Source: CAWFGW01 sp963849955
GTDB taxonomy: Bacteria > Bacteroidota > Bacteroidia > Cytophagales > JAAEPT01
Length of the DNA: 64,000 bases
Assembly (NCBI GenBank): GCA_963849955.1
Contig: CAWKJU010000003.1
Location: forward strand, 37,617 to 101,616
Reading direction: 5' to 3'
This document shows, one piece after another, positions 7,804 through 15,538 of the stretch. Position numbers and translations under genes: made by a program. Under the pieces are notes generated by a model. That model ran no database searches and had not been told where the DNA came from. It saw only the letters and a program-made list of their open reading frames with translations. The first letter of the stretch is position 1; each line of letters begins with the position of its first letter.

Positions 7804-8247
7804 GTGGATACACTAAGCTATAAAACAAAGTCGGCAAATAAAGCAACTGTTTCTAAGGGATGGGTTGTTGTAGATGCGAGTGACAAAGTGCTAGGAAGAT
7901 TTTCTAGTGAAGTTGCAAAAATCATAAGAGGAAAGCACAAGCCTGACTTTACTCCACATGTTGATTGTGGGGATAACGTGATTGTTATCAACGCTGAGAA
8001 AGTGAAGTTGACAGGTAATAAGTGGGATCAGAAAGAATACATCTCTCATACTGGTCATCCAGGTGGGCAGAAAGTAGTGGTAGCAAAAGATAGAATTGAA
8101 AAGAAACCTACTTTCGTTGTGGAGAACGCAGTGAGAGGAATGCTTCCTAAAAATACTTTAGGTAGAGAGCTTTTCAGAAACCTTTTTGTTTACGAAGGAT
8201 CTGAGCATCCCCATGAAGCACAACAACCTAAGAAGATAGAACTGTAA
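7804..8247 (+). CDS. rplM: 50S ribosomal protein L13
   Basis: Large-subunit ribosomal protein, early assembly factor. 147 aa, usual length. Starts at a GTG (MDTLSYKTKSANKAT), the N terminus typical of Bacteroidota L13; an in-frame TAA lies directly upstream, fixing this start. Conserved WVVVDASDKVLGRFSSEVA, IRGKHKPDFTPHVDCGD and AVRGMLPKNTLGRELFRNL are present. It is first in the rplM-rpsI-rpsB cluster with its own promoter 50 bp upstream, and rpsI follows after 11 bp. Confidence 0.97.
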   Translation: MDTLSYKTKSANKATVSKGWVVVDASDKVLGRFSSEVAKIIRGKHKPDFTPHVDCGDNVIVINAEKVKLTGNKWDQKEYISHTGHPGGQKVVVAKDRIEKKPTFVVENAVRGMLPKNTLGRELFRNLFVYEGSEHPHEAQQPKKIEL

Positions 8248-8258
8248 AAGATAATTGA

Positions 8259-8642
8259 ATGGAAGTTTATAATACCATAGGTCGTAGAAAAACATCTGTT
8301 GCTAGAATTTACCTTAAATCAGGTAAGGGTGAAATTCTAATAAATGACAGAAAATTTGAAGAGTATTTTCCAACAGAAGTACTTCAAATTATTGTTAAGC
8401 AACCGTTTTCACTTTTGAACGACAAAGATTACGATGTAAAAGTAAATGTTGACGGTGGTGGAATTGCAGGGCAAGCAGAAGCTATTCGCTTAGCTATATC
8501 AAAAGCACTTTGTGAAGTAAATGTTGAGAATAGACCAGCATTGAAAAAAGAAGGTTTCCTTACTAGAGATTCTAGAATGGTTGAACGTAAGAAACCAGGA
8601 CGTGCAAAAGCAAGAAAGAAATTCCAATTCAGTAAACGTTAA
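8259..8642 (+). CDS. rpsI: 30S ribosomal protein S9
   Basis: Small-subunit protein whose C-terminal tail reaches the decoding P site. 127 aa. The N terminus MEVYNTIGRRKTSVARIYL, the DVKVNVDGGGIAGQAEAIRL core and the basic tail KPGRAKARKKFQFSKR are all diagnostic. It lies 11 bp after rplM and 21 bp before rpsB and is surely co-transcribed. Confidence 0.98.
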   Translation: MEVYNTIGRRKTSVARIYLKSGKGEILINDRKFEEYFPTEVLQIIVKQPFSLLNDKDYDVKVNVDGGGIAGQAEAIRLAISKALCEVNVENRPALKKEGFLTRDSRMVERKKPGRAKARKKFQFSKR

Positions 8643-8663
8643 TATCGATTCAAGTTACTTATT

Positions 8664-9524
8664 ATGGGTAAATTAGCATATAAAGACCTTTTAGATAACG
8701 GTGCACACTTTGGTCACCTTACGAGAAAATGGGATCCAAGAATGGCTCCGTATATCTTCATGGAGAAGAACGGAATTCACATTATTGATCTTAACAAGAC
8801 ACTTGCTTCGTTAGAAGTTGCTCAAGAAGCAATTAAAAACATTGTAAGATCTGGTAGAAAAATCATGTTTGTAGCTACAAAAAAGCAAGCACAGGATTGT
8901 GTTGCTCAACAAGCTCAAAAATTGAATATGCCTTACGCAACTGAAAGATGGTTGGGTGGTATGTTGACTAACTTTACAACGGTAAGAAAATCGTTGAAAA
9001 AAATGTCAACTATCGAGAAAATGACAAAAGACGAATCTTTCAAAAGCATCGCTAAGAGAGAACGTTTAATGTTGGCTCGTGAAAAAGATAAATTAGAAAG
9101 AGTTTTAGGAGGTATTTCTGATTTAACTCGTTTACCAGCAGCATTATTCATTGTTGATACAAAGAAAGAACATATTGCTGTTGCAGAAGCACACCGTTTA
9201 GGTATTCCAGTATTTGGTATCTGTGATACTAACTGTAATCCAGAGGCTATTGATTACCCTATCCCTGCAAATGATGATGCATTCAAGTCTATTAGCGTGA
9301 TCGTTAATGCAATTGGAGATTCTATCATTGAAGCGTTAGAGGAAAGAAAGAAAGCGAAGGAAGAGCAAAAACTTCAAGAACAAGAGGATGAAAAAATTGC
9401 AGCTGACGAAGATGCTATTAAAGTTCCTGTAATCACTGATGAAGATGATGAAGAAGTGAAACCAAAAGCTAAAAAATCAGCTCCGAAAAAAGCTGTAGCT
9501 AAAAAGGCTTCAAAAGAAGATTAA
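8664..9524 (+). CDS. rpsB: 30S ribosomal protein S2
   Basis: Small-subunit protein that binds late in 30S assembly. 286 aa. Residues 1-235 are the standard S2 body (LLDNGAHFGHLTRKWDPRM, RWLGGMLTNFTTVRKS, PAALFIVDTKKEHIAVAEA, GICDTNCNPEAIDYPIPAND). Residues 235-286 form an extra tail, first acidic and then Lys/Ala-rich (KAKKSAPKKAVAKKASKED), as in many Bacteroidota; its role is unknown. A perfect hairpin terminator follows, so tsf may be partly uncoupled from rpsB. Confidence 0.98.
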   Translation: MGKLAYKDLLDNGAHFGHLTRKWDPRMAPYIFMEKNGIHIIDLNKTLASLEVAQEAIKNIVRSGRKIMFVATKKQAQDCVAQQAQKLNMPYATERWLGGMLTNFTTVRKSLKKMSTIEKMTKDESFKSIAKRERLMLAREKDKLERVLGGISDLTRLPAALFIVDTKKEHIAVAEAHRLGIPVFGICDTNCNPEAIDYPIPANDDAFKSISVIVNAIGDSIIEALEERKKAKEEQKLQEQEDEKIAADEDAIKVPVITDEDDEEVKPKAKKSAPKKAVAKKASKED

Positions 9525-9549
9525 GAATATTCACATTCTAATTTATAAT

Positions 9550-9588
9550 AATTGAACACCTGGGTTTATTCTGGTGTTCAATTTTGTT
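9550..9588 (+). terminator. Terminator or attenuator between rpsB and tsf
   Basis: ATTGAACACC (9551-9560) pairs perfectly over 10 bp with GGTGTTCAAT (9573-9582) around a 12-base loop, followed by TTTGTTT. It separates rpsB from tsf, which are often co-transcribed, so it may only reduce read-through. Confidence 0.7.
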
Positions 9589-9620
9589 TAAAGACGTTTC
9601 AAAATTTAACTTATTAAAAA

Positions 9621-10451
9621 ATGGCAATCACTGCACAAGACGTAAATAAATTAAGACAATCTACCGGAGCTGGTATGATGGATTGTAAAAAAGCTTTAGT
9701 TGAAGCTGAAGGTGATTTTGAAAAAGCAGTAGACTTACTACGTGCTAAAGGACAAAAAGTATCTGCAAAAAGAGCGGATAACGAAACTACTGAAGGTAGT
9801 GTTTTTATTCAAACAAATGATGGCGGATCAGTTGGTTATTTGTTAGCATTAAGTTGTGAGACTGACTTCGTTGCTAAAAACGATGATTTTCAAGGTTTTG
9901 GAAACACAATATTAAAAGCAGCTGCAGAAAATGATGCTGCTGATGTTGCCGCTGTAAAAGCAATTAAATTATCAGATGGTAGAACTGTTGAAGATTCAGT
10001 TGTAGACTATATTGGTAAAATCGGTGAAAAAATAGAAATTTCTAACTTCGTGAAAGTTACAGCGGATAAAGTTGTCCCTTATATTCACTCGAACTATAAA
10101 TTAGGAGTTTTAGTAGGTTTAACTGGCGCAACTTCAAACGCTGAAGGGATTGGCAAAGATGTAGCGATGCAAATTGCTGCAATGAACCCAGTTGCTTTGA
10201 AAAAAGAAGAAGTGGCTCAGGATGTTGTTGATAGAGAATTGGCAGTTGGTAGAGAACAAGCTTTAGCAGAAGGTAAGCCAGAAGCGATGATTGATAAAAT
10301 TGCAGCTGGAAAACTAAACAAATTTTTCAAAGACAATACTTTATTAAGTCAACCATTTGTTAAAGATAGTTCTAAATCAGTAGAGCAGGTTTTAAAAGAT
10401 GTTGATCAATCACTTACTGTATCCGAATTTGTAAGAGTATCTATTGGTTAA
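9621..10451 (+). CDS. tsf: Translation elongation factor Ts
   Basis: Guanine nucleotide exchange factor for EF-Tu in the cytosol. 276 aa, normal length. The N-terminal UBA-like domain carries VNKLRQSTGAGMMDCKKALVEA, and the EF-Tu contact motif CETDFVAKNDDFQGF is intact near residue 80. The C-terminal core includes AAMNPVALKKEEV and GKLNKFFKDNTLLSQPFVKD. It is the last gene of the ribosomal cluster, closed by a clear terminator at 10478-10512. Confidence 0.98.
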   Translation: MAITAQDVNKLRQSTGAGMMDCKKALVEAEGDFEKAVDLLRAKGQKVSAKRADNETTEGSVFIQTNDGGSVGYLLALSCETDFVAKNDDFQGFGNTILKAAAENDAADVAAVKAIKLSDGRTVEDSVVDYIGKIGEKIEISNFVKVTADKVVPYIHSNYKLGVLVGLTGATSNAEGIGKDVAMQIAAMNPVALKKEEVAQDVVDRELAVGREQALAEGKPEAMIDKIAAGKLNKFFKDNTLLSQPFVKDSSKSVEQVLKDVDQSLTVSEFVRVSIG

Positions 10452-10477
10452 TTTATAATCAATATTATTATCTAACG

Positions 10478-10512
10478 TTAAAAAGGCAGAGCTTTATGTT
10501 CTGCCTTTTTTG
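10478..10512 (+). terminator. Intrinsic terminator after tsf
   Basis: AAAAGGCAGA (10481-10490) pairs with TCTGCCTTTT around GCTTTATGT, followed by a T run. It lies about 30 bp after the tsf stop. Confidence 0.9.
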
Positions 10513-10936
10513 TTGATATAGGTGTTAAAATGCTTCTTGTTTTTTTCTTAATCAAGAACCTCAAGTAAAAGCAGTTCTTTTAGTAAATAATGAAAGGGAT
10601 TTGTATAGCGATATTCCTGATGGCAAATTTTGAAGTTCATTAAAAAATAAACATAATAGATAAGTATGAAATCCTAGTGATTTATCTACATGAAAGGAGC
10701 AAGACAGGATATTAAAGTGAGACGATTACAAAAGAGTTGAAGGAGATTATTATCGGCATAGGGAGACTGATTCAATAATGTTATTTCAAAACAAAAAAAT
10801 GAAAGATATTTTTTACGTGTTCCTTTATGTGGTAGGTGTTGCTGACAAACAGTTATAGCTTTGCTCGAATACAATTTAGATGAAGTTTTAGCTATGAACA
10901 AAATAGACGAAATACTAATAGATCATAAATAATAAA
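10513..10936. other. 424-bp intergenic stretch without a convincing gene
   Basis: No ORF here looks real. On the plus strand, two short protein-like pieces in different frames (around 10800-10850 and 10855-10930) are interrupted by several stops. They could be the relic of a small gene, but I cannot identify it. No repeat or RNA gene was recognised. Confidence 0.45.
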
Positions 10937-10966
10937 AAGTCCTGATAGCTATCAGGACTTCTTTTG
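10932..10966. terminator. 24-bp palindromic terminator overlapping the aminopeptidase stop codon
   Basis: AAGTCCTGAT AGCT ATCAGGACTT (10937-10960) is a perfect palindrome with A/T-rich flanks suited to termination on both strands. The minus-strand stop codon (10952-10954) lies inside it, so the last codons of the aminopeptidase gene form one arm of the hairpin. Confidence 0.85.
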
Positions 10967-12250
10967 TGCCATTAAATCCTCAATTTCATCTGTTTCAAGG
11001 GGGATATTTTTCATTAAATCGTTATTTCCTGTTGAAGTGATCACAATATCGTTCTCTAATCGTATACCAATGGATTCTTCCCTAATATATAATCCAGGTT
11101 CACAGGTAAATACCATTCCGGCTTCAAAAGGCAGGTTTCGATCATCTACATCATGTACATCTAATCCTAATGAATGAGAAGTACCATGCATGAAATATTT
11201 TTTGTATAAAGGGAAATTTGGATCTTGATTTTTTAAATCATTCATACTTACTAGTTTTAGTTCCACCAATTCCTTCTCTATTTGTTCTTTGATTCCCTCA
11301 TTATAGGTTTTGAAATCGTTTCCAATTTTTAATTCATCAATAGCATATTTTTGAGTGCGAAGTACGGCATTGTAAACTGCCTTTTGACGTGGGGTAAATC
11401 TACCATTAGCAGGTATCGTCCGACTTAAATCGGCATTGTAATTACCATATTCAGCTCCAAAGTCAAATAGTATTAACTCGCCATCCTTACATGTCTGACT
11501 ATTGTCAATATAATGTAAAACGCAAGAGTTTGAACCACTAGCGACTATTGGCTGGTAGGCATGACCTCGTGATCCGTTTTTTATAAACTCATGTGTGATT
11601 TCTGCTTCTATTTCATATTCTTTCACTCCAGGTTTGGTGAAGCTGAGTACACGTCTAAAAGCATTTTCAGTGATTTGGCAAGCTTTATTTATTTGCGCTA
11701 TTTCTTCTGGCTCCTTAATGTATCGTAGTTGATGCATGATAGGTGCCACGCTAATAAATTGTTTGTTTGGGTAATGTCGTTGTATCCATACTCGAAAACG
11801 GTTGTCCCTGGTTTGCACTTCAGAAGTTGCTCTGGCGTGTTCATTAGAATTAAGATAAATGGTATTAGCAGATTCTAAGATTTGAGGTAGAAGGGCTTCG
11901 AAATCATCAAGCCAATACACTGATTTTATCCCTGAAAAATGTTCCGCTTCAGTTTGTGAGTGTTTATGTCCTTCCCAAATAGCAATTAACTCACTGGTTT
12001 TTTTTATAAACAACACCTCTTTGAATTCTTTTTGAGGTGAATCCGGATAGATTAAAAGAATAGTTTCTTCTTGATCTATACCAGACAAGTAAAATAGATC
12101 GTTGTTTTGCCTAAAAGGAAATGTTCCATCCGCATTGGTAGGCATGATGTCGTTCGAATTGAAGATTGCCACGGACTTCGGTTGGAGTCGTTTGGCTAAT
12201 TTCAAACGATTTTTCTGAAATAAAGTCTTATCGATAGGGTTGTATCTCAT
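10952..12250 (-). CDS. Aminopeptidase P family (Xaa-Pro aminopeptidase, M24B)
   Basis: Cytosolic metallopeptidase removing N-terminal residues before proline. The ATG at 12250 (MRYNPIDKTLFQKNRLKLAK) gives 432 aa, the usual length, with an AAGGAA ribosome-binding-like sequence just upstream. The longer frame to 12361 runs into the divergent gene and is not credible. Residues 1-170 are the creatinase N-terminal domain. The pita-bread domain shows the dinuclear metal ligands in LFDFGAEYGNYNADLSRT (two Asp), MHGTSHSLGLDVHD (His), TCEPGLYI (Glu) and GIRLENDIVIT (Glu). Only 31 bp separate it from the divergent S8 peptidase gene. Its stop lies inside a palindromic terminator. Confidence 0.94.
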   Translation of the reverse strand: MRYNPIDKTLFQKNRLKLAKRLQPKSVAIFNSNDIMPTNADGTFPFRQNNDLFYLSGIDQEETILLIYPDSPQKEFKEVLFIKKTSELIAIWEGHKHSQTEAEHFSGIKSVYWLDDFEALLPQILESANTIYLNSNEHARATSEVQTRDNRFRVWIQRHYPNKQFISVAPIMHQLRYIKEPEEIAQINKACQITENAFRRVLSFTKPGVKEYEIEAEITHEFIKNGSRGHAYQPIVASGSNSCVLHYIDNSQTCKDGELILFDFGAEYGNYNADLSRTIPANGRFTPRQKAVYNAVLRTQKYAIDELKIGNDFKTYNEGIKEQIEKELVELKLVSMNDLKNQDPNFPLYKKYFMHGTSHSLGLDVHDVDDRNLPFEAGMVFTCEPGLYIREESIGIRLENDIVITSTGNNDLMKNIPLETDEIEDLMAQKKS

Positions 12251-12281
12251 TTTCCTTAATTTTATACTTAAAGATAAAGGT

Positions 12282-13775
12282 ATGAGAATCCTATTTTCCA
12301 TTATAACTGTTTGCTGCTTTTTTAATTCTTTTTCCCAACCCAAATACTGGGTCCATCTCAATGAAAATAAATGTGGTGAATGTGTGGATCAATTTTCTGA
12401 TTGGTTGACAATTAATAATATTGTTACATCCAACAAATCTCACTGGTTAAAAGCAGTAGCAGTTAAACTTGATAAAATTGAATTAACATCCCTAGCGAAG
12501 CATCATTGGGTAGATTCCATTACACAGGTTAAACATTATCAAGTCACCTATGCAAGACAAGAAAATTCTAAGGAAGAAGTAGTAGATGTGCTTGAACAAA
12601 TAAAAGCACAAGCCTTTGTTAAGGCAGGTCTTAATGCGCAAGGAGTGAAAGTAGGCGTTATTGATGCAGGATTTGTGAATGTGGATAGCAACGAATTGTT
12701 TAAGCATTTGCGTGATTCAAATCGAATTATTGCTGTTAAAGACTTCATTGACACCGAAAGGGAAGATTTTTATACCAAACAAACTGCAGGCTGTAATCAT
12801 GGAAGGGAAGTCTTAAAGCGAATAACAGGATATGATGAATCTAAAAATTTACTCTACGGAATAGCTACAGGAGCCCAGTTTTATTTAGCAAGAACAGAAA
12901 ATGGTGATAAAGAAGAACGTGTAGAAGAAGACAACTGGGTTGCTGCCATTGAATGGATGCATGAGAATGGTGTGAAGCTGGTAAATACCTCATTAGGTTA
13001 TGGCAACGATTTTGACAAACAAGAAGATAATTACATCACCAAACAAATGGATGGAAACACCGCGATGATTACTAAAGCTGCACAAATCGCTGTGAGAGAC
13101 AAGGGGATGATAATAGTAGTTTCCGCGGGAAACAATGGTCGAAAAGAATGGCAAATTGTAACAGCACCAGGAGATTGTCAAGAAGTGATTACTGTTGGGG
13201 CAACCAGCAAATCCAGCTTTTCAAAAGTAGGTTATAGTAGTATCGGAGCTGATTTTGTAAATTATATCAAACCAGATGTATCTTGTTATTCACCCAATGG
13301 TACTTCATATTCAGCCCCTATAATTACCGGTGTTATTGCTTGTTTATTACAGAAAAATCCAGCTTTGACTAGTGATCAGGTTAAAAATTATTTGACTAAA
13401 TCAGCGCATTTATATCCATTTGCAAATAATTATGTAGGGTATGGGGTACCTGATTTACAACAATTATTACGTCTTATAGAGCAAGAATTACTAGTGGAAA
13501 CTGCGAAAATCGTTAAAGCAGAAGGTGAAACTGAACTATCCTTAGCGTTAGATAAAGAGGTTGAAAGTGTGGTTTTATTTCATAAGTCAGATGAATGGAA
13601 AGTGCTGCGGCAGGAAGTTAAAAAAGTAGACCTACCGAAAAGAGTGAGACGAAACGATGCAGGAGAGGAGTTTTATAAAGAAGACGGTAATATTTATATG
13701 AAAATCTATCGCTTACCTGGCTACAACTTCACAACGGTTCAAGCTGGAGATCAGGTATTCGAAATAAAATGGTAA
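12282..13775 (+). CDS. Secreted subtilisin-like serine peptidase (S8)
   Basis: Exported protease of unknown substrate. I start it at ATG 12282, where a signal peptide MRILFSIITVCCFFNSFSQ begins, behind a purine-rich AAAGATAAAGGT. Product 497 aa. The catalytic triad is intact: Asp128 (GVIDAGFV), His173 (AGCNHGREV) and Ser342 (NGTSYSAP), with the oxyanion Asn in VSAGNNG near 284. Residues 20-100 resemble a propeptide. The last ~100 residues form a small beta-rich tail, not a recognisable T9SS sorting domain, so it may stay periplasmic. The GT4 gene starts 1 bp after the stop, suggesting an operon with the following genes. Confidence 0.9.
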   Translation: MRILFSIITVCCFFNSFSQPKYWVHLNENKCGECVDQFSDWLTINNIVTSNKSHWLKAVAVKLDKIELTSLAKHHWVDSITQVKHYQVTYARQENSKEEVVDVLEQIKAQAFVKAGLNAQGVKVGVIDAGFVNVDSNELFKHLRDSNRIIAVKDFIDTEREDFYTKQTAGCNHGREVLKRITGYDESKNLLYGIATGAQFYLARTENGDKEERVEEDNWVAAIEWMHENGVKLVNTSLGYGNDFDKQEDNYITKQMDGNTAMITKAAQIAVRDKGMIIVVSAGNNGRKEWQIVTAPGDCQEVITVGATSKSSFSKVGYSSIGADFVNYIKPDVSCYSPNGTSYSAPIITGVIACLLQKNPALTSDQVKNYLTKSAHLYPFANNYVGYGVPDLQQLLRLIEQELLVETAKIVKAEGETELSLALDKEVESVVLFHKSDEWKVLRQEVKKVDLPKRVRRNDAGEEFYKEDGNIYMKIYRLPGYNFTTVQAGDQVFEIKW

Positions 13776-13776
13776 T

Positions 13777-14877
13777 ATGAAAATAGGGTATGATGCAAAA
13801 CGGGCTTTTTTAAATAATTCAGGATTAGGTAACTATAGCCGCTTAATTATTGAATCAGTAGCGCATCAGGATGAATGTGAAGTGTTTGCCTATACAAAAT
13901 CACGAGGTGATTTAAATTTTAAACCTCAGCAGGTATCAATCAAAATGCCCACTGGTTTCTTTTCTTTAATTCCAAGCATGTGGCGTTCAAGCGGAATTAT
14001 TGCTGATTTAAAAAGAGATAATATAGATGTGTTTCATGGGCTAAGTGGTGAGTTACCACTTGGTTTTTCCAATAGCAAAATTGGTAAAGCAGTTACCATA
14101 CACGATTTAATTTTTTTACGTTTTCCAGAATTGTATAAATCACATGACCGAGTTATTTATAAGCGAAAAGTGCGATCATCCATTGAAGTGGCAGATAAAG
14201 TGATCGCCATATCCAATCAAACGAAAAGTGATTTAATCGATTTTTTTAATATCAGCGAATCAAGAATAGCTGTTATTTACCAAGATTGTCACCACCAATT
14301 TCGGCAAATACTTGATCGTGAATCGATCTCTTTAATCAAAAAGAAGTATAAGTTGCCCAGCGAATATGTGCTTACTGTTGGAACAATAGAAGAAAGGAAA
14401 AATCAACTACTCGTCTTAAAAGCAGCAAAAAAAGTTGGTATTCCTGTGGTAATAGTAGGAAGGCAAACTAATTACATGTCAACCCTTCTCGAGTTTGTAA
14501 AGAAAGAGGCACTAGAAAATGAAGTATTTTTTTTAACTGAAGTACCCTTTGCTGATTTTCCTGCACTTTATCAAGGAGCAACGGTATTTATGTACCCATC
14601 CCTGTTTGAAGGTTTTGGAATTCCCATTTTAGAAGCGCTCAGAAGTAAAGTGCCCGTCATTACTTCTAAAGGAAGCTGTTTTGAAGAAACTGGAGGTAAA
14701 ATGACCGCTTATATAAAAAATAATGAAGAAGAAGCCACGGAAGCTCTACGGCAGATTTTGAATAGCAAGGAATTAAAAATCAAAATGGTAGAAGAGGGAG
14801 TAAGACATGCACAACGATTTAATGTGGAAAAAACCCTTCCTCAAATGCTTAAAGTCTACCGCGATATCGCTCCTTAG
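13777..14877 (+). CDS. Glycosyltransferase family 4 (GT-B)
   Basis: Retaining sugar transferase acting on nucleotide sugars; acceptor unknown, probably an envelope glycan. 366 aa with two Rossmann halves. The N-terminal half starts MKIGYDAKRAFLNNSGLGNYSR. The C-terminal half carries VGTIEERKNQLLVLKAAK and the E-x7-E motif YPSLFEGFGIPILEALRS near residues 268-285, which binds the donor. No signal or membrane segment. It starts 1 bp after the S8 peptidase stop and is followed within 15 bp by an O-methyltransferase. Confidence 0.92.
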   Translation: MKIGYDAKRAFLNNSGLGNYSRLIIESVAHQDECEVFAYTKSRGDLNFKPQQVSIKMPTGFFSLIPSMWRSSGIIADLKRDNIDVFHGLSGELPLGFSNSKIGKAVTIHDLIFLRFPELYKSHDRVIYKRKVRSSIEVADKVIAISNQTKSDLIDFFNISESRIAVIYQDCHHQFRQILDRESISLIKKKYKLPSEYVLTVGTIEERKNQLLVLKAAKKVGIPVVIVGRQTNYMSTLLEFVKKEALENEVFFLTEVPFADFPALYQGATVFMYPSLFEGFGIPILEALRSKVPVITSKGSCFEETGGKMTAYIKNNEEEATEALRQILNSKELKIKMVEEGVRHAQRFNVEKTLPQMLKVYRDIAP

Positions 14878-14892
14878 TGGTTATATTTGTAT

Positions 14893-15537
14893 ATGGAGTT
14901 TTTTGATGAAGAAGTTCTCGCGTATGTAGAACAACAGAGTGAACAAGAGTCAGAGTTGCTAAAGCAAATCCATCGGGAGACCTATCTACAGGTTTTGAAA
15001 CCGCGAATGCTTTCTGGACACCTACAAGGGCGTGTTTTATCCATGTTCTCAAAAATGATTTCCCCTAATTACATACTTGAAATAGGGACTTATACAGGAT
15101 ATTCTGCGCTGTGTCTGGCTGAGGGGTTAACGCCAAAAGGAAAGCTTATCACAATTGACAAAAACGAGGAATTAGAAGATCGGGTTCAGTCATATTTTGA
15201 TGTGTCCGATTTTGCGGAACAAATAGAGTATCATATTGGTAATGCGTTGTCGATTGTTCCAACCTTGGAATATCAATGGGATATTGTATTTATAGATGCC
15301 GACAAGATTAATTACTTAAACTATTTTAATTTAGTCATTGATAAAGTTCGGCCAGGAGGTTTTATTATCGCAGATAATGTATTGTGGAGCGGGAAAGTAT
15401 TGGCCTCTAGACGAAAAAAATTAGATGAAGACACCAAAGCCATTTTAGAATTTAATGAAGCTATGCGAAATGATGTACGGCTTGAACAAGTATTGATGCC
15501 CATTCGAGATGGGTTATTTGTAATTAGAAAAAAATAG
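14893..15537 (+). CDS. O-methyltransferase, class I SAM-dependent
   Basis: Cytosolic SAM-dependent methyltransferase of the catechol/caffeoyl-CoA O-methyltransferase family (methyltransferase 3); the true substrate in bacteria is usually unknown. The ATG at 14893 gives 214 aa; the TTG six bases earlier lies within a TATATTTG string and is less likely. The SAM-binding motif ILEIGTYTGYSALCLAE lies near residues 57-73, the acidic VFIDADKINYLNYF near 134 and IIADNVLWSGKV near 155. It has the conserved N-terminal RPRMLSGHLQGR-like stretch (here KPRMLSGHLQGR). The transglycosylase gene begins 1 bp after its stop. Confidence 0.93.
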   Translation: MEFFDEEVLAYVEQQSEQESELLKQIHRETYLQVLKPRMLSGHLQGRVLSMFSKMISPNYILEIGTYTGYSALCLAEGLTPKGKLITIDKNEELEDRVQSYFDVSDFAEQIEYHIGNALSIVPTLEYQWDIVFIDADKINYLNYFNLVIDKVRPGGFIIADNVLWSGKVLASRRKKLDEDTKAILEFNEAMRNDVRLEQVLMPIRDGLFVIRKK

Positions 15538-15538
15538 C

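Noticed and set aside
10680..10930. Possible relic of a small gene (protein-like pieces DIFYVFLYV and LLEYNLDEVLAMNKIDEIL in two frames)
   Set aside because: Several stops, no clear family, and such pieces occur by chance in A/T-rich spacers. A translated search would be needed before calling a pseudogene.
12251..12361. Longer N terminus for the aminopeptidase (start at 12361)
   Set aside because: It would extend into the coding start of the divergent S8 peptidase, adds unconserved residues, and the ATG at 12250 has a better upstream sequence.
14882..14889. TATATTTG as a promoter of the O-methyltransferase gene
   Set aside because: It lies three bases before the ATG with no -33 box, and the gene is packed into a tight run with its neighbours; probably chance.
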